This document shows positions 1-8,666 of a DNA stretch of 64,000 nt, piece after piece. The notes under the pieces were generated by a model. It did not search any database. It was given only the letters and a program-made list of their open reading frames with translations, and had not been told where the DNA came from. This DNA is from JBJMQS01 sp045802605 (GTDB taxonomy: Bacteria; Planctomycetota; Planctomycetia; Gemmatales; Gemmataceae): assembly GCA_045802605.1 (NCBI GenBank), contig JBJMQS010000074.1, positions 1 to 64,000 of the forward strand. Reading direction: 5' to 3'. Position numbers and translations under genes: made by a program. How positions within the stretch are numbered: the first letter of the stretch is position 1; the number at the start of each line of letters is the position of its first letter.

Positions 1-51
1 CCCGAGGTTCTGAAGCCCCAAAGACTCGGGGCGCTTACGCAACCCCGCTCG
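1..51. repeat. Palindromic repeat, family R2 (truncated by window start)
   Basis: The arm at 25-51 reads CTCGGGGCGCTTACGCAACC and onward into CCCGCTCG. It matches the right arm of R2 copies at about 39.6, 46.7, 49.9 and 52.0 kb. Only the last bases of the left arm (CCCGAG) lie inside the window. It sits directly downstream of the E2 stop codon, where it could act as a transcription terminator. Confidence 0.8.
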
Positions 52-54
52 TCT

Positions 55-1296
55 TCAGGGCAATAACAACCGTGCCGGATTCTGCAACTGTTTGATCAAT
101 GCATTTCCGAAAATCGCACCCACTGCGCCATCGACCACGCGATGATCAAACGAAATCGACAGATACGCCATATCGGCCGACCGGTCTTTGCCGTGTGAAT
201 CGTAGACAGGTCGCTTCACGACTTTGCCCAAACCCAGAATCGCGACTTCGGGGTGATTGATCACTGGTGTGGCGAACAAGCCGCCGATGCCGCCGATCGA
301 GGTGATCGTGAAAGTGCCGCCGCGTAGATCGTCGCGCTTGCTGCGGCCGGTGCGGGCCTCGGCCGAGAGTCGATCGATCTCGCGGGCAATTGTCGTCAAG
401 TCTTTTTTGTCGGCGTCACGCACCACGGGGACCATCAGGCCAGAGGGCGTGGCGGTTGCGATGCCGATGTGGTACTCGGAGTGCACGATGATTTCGCCGG
501 CTTCGTCGTCCAGCGTGGCGTTGACGTAGGGCACTTCTTTTAGGGCAGCGACAGCCGCCTTCACAACGAAAGGCAAATAGGTCAGCTTTACGCCGATGGC
601 GTCGAACGATTCCTTGAGCGACGCCCGCAGCCGGACGAGTTCCGTCAAATCGCATTCATCGACATATGTGTAATGCGGGATCGTTCGCTTGGCCCGCACC
701 ATCTGCTCGGCGATTTTCTTGCGAATGCCGGCGAGTTTGACTCGACTGCCGGCTTTGCCGAGGTCGAACTGCTCAGCCGGGCTGGTTTTCTTAGCCGGCT
801 CGCGCGGCGAGGTTGCAGCGGTGATTTCCAAATCTTCAAGCAGCACCCGGCCGCCTGGACCGGAGCCGCGGACGCTCGAGAGATCGATGTTGAGCTTGCG
901 AGCGAGATGCCGCACGGAGGGCGAGGCTTTGACGGTGTAAGTGCCGTTGCCTTGTGGCCCATTTGCAGGCGAGCGGGGCTGCGTCAGGGGCCCGAGTGCG
1001 CCTGGTGTCGCCGCGACTGGACTGGCGACGGTCGCCTTTTCCTTTGCCGCCAGCGTGGCTGCGCCCGCAGGTTGATAGTCGAGAATGTGTTGCCCCACTT
1101 TGATGGTGTCGCCGGATTGAGCCTTCACGCTGTCAATGGTGCCGGAAAACGGCGACGGGACTTCCATCGTCGCCTTGTCGGTCAGCACTTCCATGAGGCT
1201 CTGGCCGTGCTTCACGGCTTCGCCCGGCGCAACGATCCAACGCACGAGCTCCGCCTCGTAGATGCCCTCGCCAAGTTCCGGCACTTTGAACTGCAT
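55..1296 (-). CDS. Dihydrolipoamide acyltransferase (E2) of a 2-oxoacid dehydrogenase complex
   Basis: E2 transfers the acyl group from lipoamide to CoA and forms the core of the pyruvate or branched-chain 2-oxoacid dehydrogenase complex in the cytoplasm. The 413-residue protein shows the standard order. A lipoyl domain occupies about residues 1-77, with the lipoyl-lysine K41 in TDKATM. An Ala/Pro linker follows, then a peripheral-subunit-binding domain at about 122-157 and the acyltransferase domain. The catalytic motif DHRVVDG is at 384-390. It lies downstream of the E1beta and E1alpha genes on the same strand, so the three probably form one operon. Substrate (pyruvate or branched-chain) cannot be decided from sequence by eye. 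The E3 gene is not in the window. Confidence 0.95.
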   Translation of the reverse strand: MQFKVPELGEGIYEAELVRWIVAPGEAVKHGQSLMEVLTDKATMEVPSPFSGTIDSVKAQSGDTIKVGQHILDYQPAGAATLAAKEKATVASPVAATPGALGPLTQPRSPANGPQGNGTYTVKASPSVRHLARKLNIDLSSVRGSGPGGRVLLEDLEITAATSPREPAKKTSPAEQFDLGKAGSRVKLAGIRKKIAEQMVRAKRTIPHYTYVDECDLTELVRLRASLKESFDAIGVKLTYLPFVVKAAVAALKEVPYVNATLDDEAGEIIVHSEYHIGIATATPSGLMVPVVRDADKKDLTTIAREIDRLSAEARTGRSKRDDLRGGTFTITSIGGIGGLFATPVINHPEVAILGLGKVVKRPVYDSHGKDRSADMAYLSISFDHRVVDGAVGAIFGNALIKQLQNPARLLLP

Positions 1297-1385
1297 GTCA
1301 TTCTCAAGTCAGATTTCAGAATGCAGACGTCAGAATGAATTTCGTTCCGTCAATTCTAACTTCTGCAACTGACCATCTGAATTCT

Positions 1386-2444
1386 CTAAGCCGGTTCGAT
1401 CGCCACCTCGCGCATGGCCGCCAGCACATTCGGGAACTGCGGCACTTCGTTCATCTCGTATTCCTGGTTCAAGCCGATACCCGGGAGATGTTTGCCAAAC
1501 AGCACGCGCGGTCGGGCGACGAGATCGTAGAAGTGTTCTTCCACGACCCGCCGCAGCAGGTGCTCGCCGAAGTTCGTTACTTCCGTGTCTTCATTGACGA
1601 TCAGCACGCGGCCCGTCTTGAGCACGCTCGCGCTGATGGTGGCCCAATCGTATGGGAACAAGGTTCGCAGATCGATCACGTCGAAGCTCAGGCCGTCGGC
1701 TTGCAATTGATCCGCGGCTTGGGCGCAGACCGGCAATAGCCGGCCGTAGCTGATCACCGTAGCGTGGTTGCCTTCGCGCACCCGGTTGGCGACACCGAGC
1801 TTAATGAAGTGCGGCTGCACCTCGGGCCAGCGCGGCTTCCAAGTCTCACGGGCGGCGCCGACGGGAGCGTCGATCATTTCCTTGAGCTGCTCATCGGTCC
1901 CCGGCTCGCCGGGAATGGGCTGCTCGTCGCGAACGCGCAAGAGCGCTTTGGGCAACAACATCATGACCGGATTCGGATCTGCGATCGCTGAGAGCATCAA
2001 GCCATAAGCGTCGAGCGACGACGACGGCATCACGATCTTCCAGCCGGGCAGCCGAGTGGCCCAACTTTCGAACGAATGCGAATGATACAGGCTGCCGCGG
2101 ATGCCAGAGCCTGACGGCGTCATGAGCACGAGCGGCATTTCGTATTGCCCCGCGCCGCTCCAGCGCTGATTGCCGGCGATCTTCATCAGGTCGATGATGT
2201 TGAAGGCGTAATCGCAGAATTGCACTTCGCAGACCGGCCGGCCACCCGCGTAAGCGATGCCCATCGCGGTGCCGAGGATACCGCGCTCGTCGAGCGGCGT
2301 GTTCCAGGCTGTCTTCAAGCCCTGGGTAGCCGTGAACACACCACCAAGTGGTGGCCCAACATCTTCACCGAAAATGTCAGTCACGCCGAGGTGCTCTTCA
2401 CCGTAGTGAAGAGCGAGCCGGACAGCTTGAACCAAAGTCGCCAT
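1386..2444 (-). CDS. 2-oxoacid dehydrogenase E1 component, beta subunit
   Basis: This is the beta subunit of the thiamine-diphosphate-dependent E1 decarboxylase, which pairs with the alpha subunit encoded immediately upstream. The 352 residues contain the expected pyrimidine-binding N-terminal half (IFGEDVG, LGTAMGIAYAGGRPVCEVQF) and a C-terminal transketolase-type domain (GRVLIVNED, GEHLLRRV). Length fits the family at 320-350 residues. It lies between E1alpha and E2. The 89-base gap to E2 holds a short imperfect inverted repeat (TCAGAAT/ATTCTG-type units), and the gap to E1alpha holds palindrome R5. Confidence 0.93.
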   Translation of the reverse strand: MATLVQAVRLALHYGEEHLGVTDIFGEDVGPPLGGVFTATQGLKTAWNTPLDERGILGTAMGIAYAGGRPVCEVQFCDYAFNIIDLMKIAGNQRWSGAGQYEMPLVLMTPSGSGIRGSLYHSHSFESWATRLPGWKIVMPSSSLDAYGLMLSAIADPNPVMMLLPKALLRVRDEQPIPGEPGTDEQLKEMIDAPVGAARETWKPRWPEVQPHFIKLGVANRVREGNHATVISYGRLLPVCAQAADQLQADGLSFDVIDLRTLFPYDWATISASVLKTGRVLIVNEDTEVTNFGEHLLRRVVEEHFYDLVARPRVLFGKHLPGIGLNQEYEMNEVPQFPNVLAAMREVAIEPA

Positions 2445-2465
2445 TCAGAAGGTTGCCTTTATCTT

Positions 2466-2541
2466 GTTAGCCCGACGCGCCAGCGAGGGTTGAACCCGCA
2501 GGCGCTTGCCCGTTCAACCCTCCCTGGCGCGTCGGGCTAAC
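2466..2541. repeat. Palindromic repeat, family R5
   Basis: Arms GTTAGCCCGACGCGCCAG (from 2466) and its reverse complement (to 2541) flank a centre with a second nested inverted repeat (GGTTGAAC/GTTCAACC). A second copy is at 61087-61162. The E1alpha stop codon (TAG) is inside the right arm, so the repeat supplies the end of that gene. Being inside a probable operon, it would form an intercistronic hairpin. Confidence 0.85.
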
Positions 2542-3619
2542 ATTCGCCCGGCAGACCTGTGTAATCATTCGGATACACAGCATCTACCGAACTGGGGGCA
2601 TAAGTGTGCGTGTAAATGTCTTTCGCCGTCGGTCGCGGTTCCGACAGTGCTTGCTTCACGGCCAGTTCGATTTCTTCCTTCACTTCCGTATGCACGCGAG
2701 CCAACTCTTCTTCGTCAATGCCCGCTTCGCGAAGTTTCCGCTCCAGCGTGAAGATGCAATCGGTTTCATCCGGCACCCGGGCGGCACCCGAAGACGATGA
2801 ATGACCGTGAAGCCGGCTGACGCGGGCCTCGATCATATAAGGCTTGCGTTTCGTTCGACAGTACCGCAAACCGCGAGCGATCGCATGCCAACTGGCGATT
2901 GGATCGTTGCCATCAATGACTTCGGCGGGAATGCCGAACGCTTGGCCGCGATCCGCAATGTGTGCCTCACCGTGTTGAGATTCACACGGTGTGGAAATGC
3001 CCCAACCGTTGTTGGTGACGAGCATCAAGACGGGAAGCTCGTTGCCCGGCCGCGACGACCAGATCATGCAGGTGGCGAAATCGCCTTCCGCGGTGCCGGC
3101 GTCGCCGCCGATGACGATGGAGACGCCCTCGCCGCCGTGCCGCTTTTGCACATGTGCGGTGCCAGGTGCCATCGAGTATTGCACTTCAATGACAGAAGTG
3201 ACCGGAATCACGTTCCAGTCGGTCTTCGAATAATGGCCGACGAAGTTGCGACCCATTGAGTGCGGGTCAGTCAATGTCATCGCCATCTGTTGCAGATGTT
3301 CGAGAATCGGCATGCCCATGCCGAGCAGAATGCCGAGGTTGCGATAGTGGAGGTGGAGATAATCGTAAGCGGGGCCGTGGCCTTTGAGGACTTGTAGACC
3401 GAGGGCCACATTGAAGGCTTCTTCACCAGGTCCGCCCACCCAAAAGTAGGCTTCGCCGGACTTGGACATTTTGATGCAGCGTTCTTCGAGGCGGCGACAG
3501 AGGACCATCAGGCGATGGATTTCCCGGCAGCGGGCGAGGGGCAGGGTTTCGCGCCCGCTAGTCAGCTCCTCCGGCAGGGCGAGCAACCCTCCGTTGGAGC
3601 TCCGGATCGCTGAGGCCAT
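2537..3619 (-). CDS. 2-oxoacid dehydrogenase E1 component, alpha subunit
   Basis: This ThDP-binding alpha subunit decarboxylates the 2-oxoacid and reductively acylates the lipoyl group of E2. In the 360-residue protein the ThDP motif runs from GDAGTAEGD (172-180) to the paired Asn at 203-204 (TNNGWGIST). The loop RLHGHSSSSG corresponds to the flexible phosphorylation-loop region of E1alpha. It is the first gene of the E1alpha-E1beta-E2 set on this strand. The stop codon TAG comes from the palindrome that follows. The family is clear but the substrate is not. Confidence 0.93.
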   Translation of the reverse strand: MASAIRSSNGGLLALPEELTSGRETLPLARCREIHRLMVLCRRLEERCIKMSKSGEAYFWVGGPGEEAFNVALGLQVLKGHGPAYDYLHLHYRNLGILLGMGMPILEHLQQMAMTLTDPHSMGRNFVGHYSKTDWNVIPVTSVIEVQYSMAPGTAHVQKRHGGEGVSIVIGGDAGTAEGDFATCMIWSSRPGNELPVLMLVTNNGWGISTPCESQHGEAHIADRGQAFGIPAEVIDGNDPIASWHAIARGLRYCRTKRKPYMIEARVSRLHGHSSSSGAARVPDETDCIFTLERKLREAGIDEEELARVHTEVKEEIELAVKQALSEPRPTAKDIYTHTYAPSSVDAVYPNDYTGLPGEC

Positions 3620-3783
3620 CGTGTGGGTTCCTCCGGGGCGAGCGGCGGACCAGAACTGTCGATTTTATCGACAAATCTAGCGGTCCGATTCAATTGTATA
3701 TCGCTTTCCCGCCCTAGGCACGGTCCGCGAGTGGCCTCCGATGCCCCAGCTACGGCACGACTTCCGGTCGTACCGCCATGATA

Positions 3784-4371
3784 TCAAACGTTCGGCTTTC
3801 CCTGGAGCTTGGCCCGGCTCAAAAGTGTGTATTCGGGACCGTCCGGGTGCAATTGGCTGGTCATGACGTGGACTTCTTTTACCCTCGTCTGTCCGCCAGT
3901 CCAGGCAGCGAATTTGGCAAGTGCCCCGGCGATGGCATCGCCATCGGAATCCTTGCTCACTCGACCCAAAGTGACATGGGGGGTGAATGGCCGATCCTCA
4001 CGGCGGTATCCACCCAACTCGAGCACGGCCGGCTCGATCGCATCGTGTACAGCTTTCAGCGAATCGGCTCCTTGGTCAATCTTGGCGATGAGAATCCGTG
4101 GCCGGCGAGTCGTCGGGAAAGCGCCCAATCCGGCAACGTCGAACTCGAAGGGAGCCAGTGGCTTCACGGCCTCTTCGACGGCCTTGCAGATGCGTGGCGA
4201 CTCGCGGACATCCACCTCGCCGAGAAAAAGCAGTGTAATGTGCAAGTTGTCCGGCTCCGTCCAGCGCACCCCGGACGTGGTCGCGGCGAGTTGCGACTGC
4301 AAGCCCTCGAGCCGATCCCGGGTGAACCGCTCAACATCGACGGAGATAAAGGTGCGCAAGCGGTACGGCAT
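3784..4371 (-). CDS. thpR: RNA 2',3'-cyclic phosphodiesterase (ThpR/LigT, 2H family)
   Basis: 2H phosphoesterases of this family open 2',3'-cyclic phosphates on RNA ends. The 195-residue protein has both catalytic HxT motifs: H44-I-T46 in LHITLLFLGEV and H132-V-T134 in PHVTLGRV. Length is normal for the family. The start chosen is the ATG giving MPYRLRTFISVD. A longer open frame to 4419 runs into palindrome R1 (4386-4458) and is not needed. It is convergent with nothing and is followed by a 160-base gap before the E1alpha start. Confidence 0.9.
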   Translation of the reverse strand: MPYRLRTFISVDVERFTRDRLEGLQSQLAATTSGVRWTEPDNLHITLLFLGEVDVRESPRICKAVEEAVKPLAPFEFDVAGLGAFPTTRRPRILIAKIDQGADSLKAVHDAIEPAVLELGGYRREDRPFTPHVTLGRVSKDSDGDAIAGALAKFAAWTGGQTRVKEVHVMTSQLHPDGPEYTLLSRAKLQGKPNV

Positions 4372-4385
4372 AAGACACCAAGAGA

Positions 4386-4458
4386 TTGAACCGCGGAGAA
4401 CGCAGAGAGCGCTGAGCAATCAACTCAATTGGTCTTCTCTGCGTTCTCCGCGGTTCAA
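4386..4458. repeat. Palindromic repeat, family R1
   Basis: Perfect 23-base arms (core GAACCGCGGAGAACGCAGAG and its reverse complement) flank a 27-base loop. It lies between the dienelactone hydrolase stop (4463) and the thpR start. Four other copies of R1 occur at 13991-14066, 19714-19821, 21331-21404 and 53948-54025, two of them inside genes. Confidence 0.9.
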
Positions 4459-4462
4459 ATAA

Positions 4463-5242
4463 TTATCGCCCAAAGACCTCACCGAACAAGTCTTGCATTT
4501 CGCGCCAGGAGCGGTGGTCGGCTTCGGCGTTGTACCGCAGCCCTGACATACCGCGTTGATCGACGCCGGGCACGGTGAAGCTGTGCGTCGCACCGCCGTA
4601 GATGTTGATCTGATAATCGACCTTGGCATCTTTCAGCGGCGCTCGGAACTTCTCGACATCCTCGATCTTGATGTGTGCATCATCCGCACCGTGGCAAATC
4701 AAAATCTTCGCTTTGATATTTTTCGCTTGCCCGGCAGTCGCCACGGGCAGCGCTCCGTGAAATGAGACGACCGCGTTGACGTCCGCGCCCAGGTAGGCGA
4801 GTTGCAACACCGTCGCGCCGCCGAAGCAGTAGCCGATTGCGCCAATTTTTTTGGGATCCACGCGATCGTTCTTCTGCAACACGGCCAGGCTCGCCTTCGC
4901 GCGGCCCTGCCAGAGGGCGATATTCTCGCGCATCTTTCCCATCATTTCGCCAGCTTCCTTGGGGTGCTCAAACGACTTGCCTTCGCCATACATGTCGCAA
5001 GCAAAGGCGACGTAGCCCATCTGCGCCAATTGCTCGGCCCTCTTCTTGGCGTAGTCGTTCAAGCCCCAAAACTCATGGACCACCAGAATGCCGGGCCGCT
5101 TCCCAGAGACGGCGTCGTCGTAAGCGAGATGGCCGTTCAGGGTGACGCCTTCGTGCTGGTAGGAAACGGTTTCGGTATGTACGGCCGCTTGGAGCCAGCC
5201 GGCCCAGAGCAGAGTCACGAGAACTGTGGCGAGAGTGCGCAT
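4463..5242 (-). CDS. Exported dienelactone hydrolase family protein
   Basis: This is an alpha/beta hydrolase of the dienelactone hydrolase (DLH) family. The mature protein has the DLH catalytic pattern: nucleophile C139 in GYCFGG, Asp at 187-188 (GADD) and H220 (GATHSF). Residues 1-20 form a signal peptide ending LQAA, so it should act outside the cytoplasm, unlike classical DLH. The start at 5242 is supported by GGAGGT eight bases upstream; an ORF extension to 5302 is not. The substrate is unknown; planctomycetes commonly carry exported DLH paralogues. Confidence 0.9.
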   Translation of the reverse strand: MRTLATVLVTLLWAGWLQAAVHTETVSYQHEGVTLNGHLAYDDAVSGKRPGILVVHEFWGLNDYAKKRAEQLAQMGYVAFACDMYGEGKSFEHPKEAGEMMGKMRENIALWQGRAKASLAVLQKNDRVDPKKIGAIGYCFGGATVLQLAYLGADVNAVVSFHGALPVATAGQAKNIKAKILICHGADDAHIKIEDVEKFRAPLKDAKVDYQINIYGGATHSFTVPGVDQRGMSGLRYNAEADHRSWREMQDLFGEVFGR

Positions 5243-5276
5243 GGTGAAACCTCCGTGGTGAAAGCCGGAGGTTGGC

Positions 5277-5810
5277 CTACGGAACACGGGAACAATCATC
5301 AACCAAGATCGAGTACATCAACTGATCCGTGACTTCGCCGTCCTTCGTTACGCTTCGCCGCAAGCGTCCTTCAAACATGTAACGGCATTTCTCCAGCACG
5401 CGGGCGGAGGCCGGGTTCCATGCGAACACAGCCGCTTCGATGCGTTGCAAATCCAGATGCTCGAATGCCCATGGCGTAATCGCCCGCACTGCGGCAGTCG
5501 CAATGCCGCGACCCCAGAACGGCTCGCCGAGCCAATAGCCCAAAGACGCGGTGCCACGAAAGACGTCGCTGTGCGGATGCAGTCCGATGCCCCCGACGGC
5601 TTCGCCGTTCACGACAATCGCGAATGAGGACTGGGGAATGGCCGTGATGGATTTAGCGATGTACGCCTCGGCATCGCTCAATTGATACGGATGCGGGAAT
5701 ATGTCAGTGAGATTGCGCCAGACCTTGCAATTGTTCGCGTAGCGTGCGAGCGATGGAGCATCATCCGTGCGATAATAGCGGATCACGCATTCGGGTAAGC
5801 GGATTTCCAT
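5277..5810 (-). CDS. GNAT N-acetyltransferase, RimJ/RimL-like
   Basis: This 177-residue protein has the GNAT fold. The acetyl-CoA loop is GRGIATAAV, preceded by SLGYWLGEPFW and followed by NPASARVLEKCRYMFEGRLR, the typical end of RimJ/RimL-type acetyltransferases. The start MEIRLPECVIR matches the beta-1 strand of the fold; the frame upstream belongs to the next gene region. The likely role is N-acetylation of a protein N-terminus or a small amine. Another GNAT gene of a different subfamily lies 5 bases upstream, so the two are probably co-transcribed. Confidence 0.88.
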   Translation of the reverse strand: MEIRLPECVIRYYRTDDAPSLARYANNCKVWRNLTDIFPHPYQLSDAEAYIAKSITAIPQSSFAIVVNGEAVGGIGLHPHSDVFRGTASLGYWLGEPFWGRGIATAAVRAITPWAFEHLDLQRIEAAVFAWNPASARVLEKCRYMFEGRLRRSVTKDGEVTDQLMYSILVDDCSRVP

Positions 5811-5815
5811 GGCCT

Positions 5816-6340
5816 TCAGACACAGGGCGATCCTTGCGGGTTCACGCCGACGACTTTGCTGCGCCGCTCCGCATAGATCACGTCGCGCCAGACGCCGTTG
5901 GTGTGGCCCAACTTTTCGCGCCGGCCATAGACTCGGAAGCCGCACTTCTCCGCGAGGTGCAAGCTAGCCGCATTTTCAGGAAAGATCCCGACCGTGAGCG
6001 TCCAGATGCCATGATCTTCAGATGATTTGATTGCGGCTTGCAGCAAAGCGGTGGCGACGCCTTGGCCCCATGCCGATTTGGCGATGTAGTAGCTCACCTC
6101 AGCGACACCGGCATAGCAGCAGCGCGAAGAAGTCGGCGAAAGTGCCACCCAACCCAGGACCTCGCTTCCACGGCGGGCGACAAAGCGGGAGTGCGGTGCG
6201 TGACCGCTATTCCATACCTCCCACGAGGGCGCGTCGGTATCGAAGGTGGCGTTGCCCGTGGCGATGCCCTGACGATAGATCTCCGCGACGGCGGGCCAGT
6301 CGTCGGGGCGCATGTCATCGATTTTGAATTCAAAGTTCAT
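5816..6340 (-). CDS. GNAT N-acetyltransferase, phosphinothricin/methionine-sulfone acetyltransferase-like
   Basis: The 174-residue protein has the features of the PAT/MnaT subfamily: IYRQGIATGNATFDT near the N-terminus, VSYYIAKSAWGQGVATALL (acetyl-CoA site), then NAASLHLAEKCGFRVYGRREKLG and VWRDVIYAER. Members acetylate phosphinothricin, methionine sulfoximine or similar amino acids. The start ATG overlaps the stop of the DUF2071 gene by 11 bases, indicating translational coupling. Longer in-frame starts would run deep into that gene. Confidence 0.88.
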   Translation of the reverse strand: MNFEFKIDDMRPDDWPAVAEIYRQGIATGNATFDTDAPSWEVWNSGHAPHSRFVARRGSEVLGWVALSPTSSRCCYAGVAEVSYYIAKSAWGQGVATALLQAAIKSSEDHGIWTLTVGIFPENAASLHLAEKCGFRVYGRREKLGHTNGVWRDVIYAERRSKVVGVNPQGSPCV

Positions 6341-7139
6341 CCGCAGTGACACCAATCGATGAGCCGCGATGACGAGCCTCGGGCAACTTCTTTGTATTCG
6401 AGGGAAGCCAGGCTTGGTTTTGGGCATGGCTTTTTTCATCAACCAGGCGTTGTGCCTGGAACACGGTCACCGGCGAACCATCGGCCACGAATACGGAAAC
6501 CGGCTTGCTCCGAAGAGCCGAGGCAAAAATCGGTCCATAGAAATCCGGATCGAAGCCGTGCCAAGTTTTCTGTGTTTTCCAAACTTGCCAATGCGGATGT
6601 GCCACGCGAAACTCGGCGGTAATGCCGTCACGCCGCTTGGTGTAACCCCAATAATGCTCGATCAAAAACTCAGTCAATGAATCTTGCGATGGCCGCTGTG
6701 GTGCGCCGGTAAGCTCAGCGCCGATACCATGCCAGCGGCCCGCGCAGTACCAGCCATATTCCACTCGGCCGGGCACTTCGACATTCGAGCGCATCGGGAC
6801 TCGCAAGTACGTTTCGTGAAAAACCCGGTTGGCGATGGCCGCGACAATCCTGCGGGCAACAAGTTCGCGAATGAACACCACACCGCGGCGCAGCTCGCCT
6901 TCCACTTCGCGCTTCACATAGAAGCGCAGATTCACTTCATCGAATGCTCCGTGACAGAGCGTAGGGATCCCACGAATACGGCTATCGAGAAACTGAAAGC
7001 CGACGATGCTAACGAAATGCTGGCCGTGAAAATCATCGAGCACTGTACCCGCAGGCACTAGCGGCTCAAGCGCCGCTGCATCGACGGCGAAATTGAGCAT
7101 GAGCAGATTTCGCCACGCGGCGGTGAGGAAGGGAGGCAT
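6330..7139 (-). CDS. DUF2071 (YqjF-like) family protein
   Basis: The 269-residue protein matches the DUF2071 family in layout. It opens with AAWRNLLMLNFAVDAAALEPLVPAG, continues with HGQHFVSIVGFQF and VNLRFYVKRE, and has the late EHYWGYTKRRDG segment. The biochemical function of DUF2071 proteins is not known. It heads a run of three minus-strand genes with the two GNATs. No signal peptide is visible. The 145 bases upstream to the DUF3052 stop show nothing recognisable. Confidence 0.8.
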   Translation of the reverse strand: MPPFLTAAWRNLLMLNFAVDAAALEPLVPAGTVLDDFHGQHFVSIVGFQFLDSRIRGIPTLCHGAFDEVNLRFYVKREVEGELRRGVVFIRELVARRIVAAIANRVFHETYLRVPMRSNVEVPGRVEYGWYCAGRWHGIGAELTGAPQRPSQDSLTEFLIEHYWGYTKRRDGITAEFRVAHPHWQVWKTQKTWHGFDPDFYGPIFASALRSKPVSVFVADGSPVTVFQAQRLVDEKSHAQNQAWLPSNTKKLPEARHRGSSIGVTADEL

Positions 7140-7284
7140 GAGCGGGACCTCGCTCGACCCAATGGTTCATAAGCGCCAAACCGACAAAACTAGGGTCGAC
7201 TTAACAGCCGGTGGAAACCTACATGGTCGAAATGATGATCCATCGTGGAAGCTCCAAGGATGTTTCTTTTCTAACGCGCAACCG

Positions 7285-7701
7285 CTAGGTTTTGCGGTCC
7301 TTTAGCCGAATCACGAGCTTCAGCCCCGACCAGATTTCGCTGATCGCGCAGACCTTGACATCGACCACCCCCGCGGCCAGGGCGATGTCGCGGATAACAT
7401 TCTCAGTGAGGTCGGTTGGCACACCGGAAGCTTTCTTGGGCCAACTCACCCAGATCATGCCCGCCGGAGTGAGCGCCGTGATGAGCTTGGGCAGTTTCTC
7501 CGTGAGTTCAACCGCAGAGGTGACAAAGATCACAACAAAATCGAGTGGCTTGGTCGGCCGCTCAACCACTTCGACGTCATCGGGCGATGGTCCGAGCAAC
7601 TTGGCAAATTCAGGCGGAGCATTCACGAAGTGAACACGCTGGCCTGGCTTGAGCCCTAACTTCTGCGGCAGTGGGGTTCCGGAATAACCACTTAATTTCA
7701 T
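7285..7701 (-). CDS. DUF3052 family protein
   Basis: The 138-residue protein begins MKLSGYSGTPLPQKLGLKPG, the characteristic opening of DUF3052 proteins. It continues with DFVVIFVTSAVELTEKLPKL and PAGMIWVSWPKKASG, then ends with a hydrophobic strand-rich segment. Its function is unknown. It is a single gene with divergent or repeat-filled flanks: upstream lies repeat block R7 (7741-7975). Confidence 0.78.
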   Translation of the reverse strand: MKLSGYSGTPLPQKLGLKPGQRVHFVNAPPEFAKLLGPSPDDVEVVERPTKPLDFVVIFVTSAVELTEKLPKLITALTPAGMIWVSWPKKASGVPTDLTENVIRDIALAAGVVDVKVCAISEIWSGLKLVIRLKDRKT

Positions 7702-7740
7702 AGGTCTTCAACGTCGTGGCCAAGTGAACTGTCTTGGCAT

Positions 7741-7975
7741 TTCGTGGTCCACTCTGAGGTTACTCCAATTCGTGGCCCACCCTGAAGACACTCCATTTCG
7801 TGGCCGGGTCTGAAGGTCGCCTTAGGCGACCGAAGGCCCGGTTGAACCCGCAAGCGCTTGCCACTCCCCGGGGCATCGAAGACTCTGCCCCGGCCACGAA
7901 ATACAAAGACTCTGCTTGGGCCAGCAAATGCAAAGACTCTGCCCGAGCCACGAAATGCCGCAGCCTTCGGGACGG
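7741..7975. repeat. Repeat block R7 (degenerate tandem units around an inverted core)
   Basis: The core GGTCGCCTTAGGCGACC is flanked on the left by units like TTCGTGGCC..CTGAAG. On the right come repeated units of about 27 bases like AAAGACTCTGCCCGAGCCAC followed by GAAATGC. Related blocks are at 52963-53095 (inside the polX reading frame) and 55215-55490. The units stay open in one plus-strand frame, producing a false N-terminal extension of the downstream PhzF gene. It fills the gap between DUF3052 and pdxH. Confidence 0.75.
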
Positions 7976-7979
7976 TGCG

Positions 7980-8624
7980 TTAAGGGCCGAGTCGCTCGCG
8001 AACCCAGGCGTCGCCGCGGCGCGTGAAGCGCAGGCGATCGTGCAGACGGTTCGGCCGACCTTGCCAGAATTCGATCGTCTCGGGCACGACTCGGAAGCCG
8101 CCCCAATAGGGTGGCCGGGGAATCTCGGTCGGGTATCGCGCTTCCAGATCGGGCAATTTGCTTTCAAGAAACGAACGATCCGGAATCACCCGGCTCTGTG
8201 GGCTGGCCCACGCACCAAGCCGGCTGCCACGCGGCCGGCTCGCGTGATACTGATCGGACTCCATTTCACTGATTCGCGATACAGATCCCTCGATCCGCAC
8301 TTGGCGAGCCAGATCAACCCAGTGAAACACCAAAGCGGCACGGGGGTTCGTCGCGAGGTCCTGGCCTTTCCGGCTGTCGTAATTGGTGAAGAAAGTGAAT
8401 CCGCGCTCGTCGCAGCCTTTGAGCAACAGAATGCGTGCCGAAGGCCGGCCTTCAGGCGTGGCCGTCGCGAGCGTCATGGCGTTAGGCTCGGGCACACCCG
8501 CAGCAATTGCCTGATCGAACCATTTGACGAACAGTGCAAACGGATCGTTGCCGGCGTCGGCTTCGGTCAAGCCGGCATGGGTGTATTCTTCGCGCAGCTC
8601 TGCGAGAGTCATCGACGTGCTCAC
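7980..8624 (-). CDS. pdxH: Pyridoxamine 5'-phosphate oxidase
   Basis: PdxH oxidises pyridoxamine or pyridoxine 5'-phosphate to pyridoxal 5'-phosphate using FMN. The 214-residue protein carries the family signature across its length: PSARILLLKGCDERGFTFFT, SRKGQDLATNP, VRIEGSV, SRLGAWASPQS, and the C-terminal EFWQGRPNRLHDRL followed by WVRERLGP. Length is typical. It is transcribed away from phzF, with 42 bases between the two starts, so the promoters must overlap there. Confidence 0.95.
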   Translation of the reverse strand: MSTSMTLAELREEYTHAGLTEADAGNDPFALFVKWFDQAIAAGVPEPNAMTLATATPEGRPSARILLLKGCDERGFTFFTNYDSRKGQDLATNPRAALVFHWVDLARQVRIEGSVSRISEMESDQYHASRPRGSRLGAWASPQSRVIPDRSFLESKLPDLEARYPTEIPRPPYWGGFRVVPETIEFWQGRPNRLHDRLRFTRRGDAWVRERLGP

Positions 8625-8666
8625 TCCAGGGACGTAGTCCAGTATAGGAGGCCCGGGAGAAGAACT

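Noticed and set aside
673..1338. 221-residue ORF antisense to the E2 gene
   Set aside because: Shadow frame of a well-conserved gene; no domain features.
7741..7975. CRISPR-like array
   Set aside because: Units are degenerate, spacing is irregular, there are no unique spacers, and no cas genes are present.
7800..8666. Long N-terminal extension of the PhzF reading frame
   Set aside because: The added sequence is translated R7 repeat and antisense of pdxH; the PhzF domain begins exactly at ATG 8667, which has a plausible ribosome-binding site.
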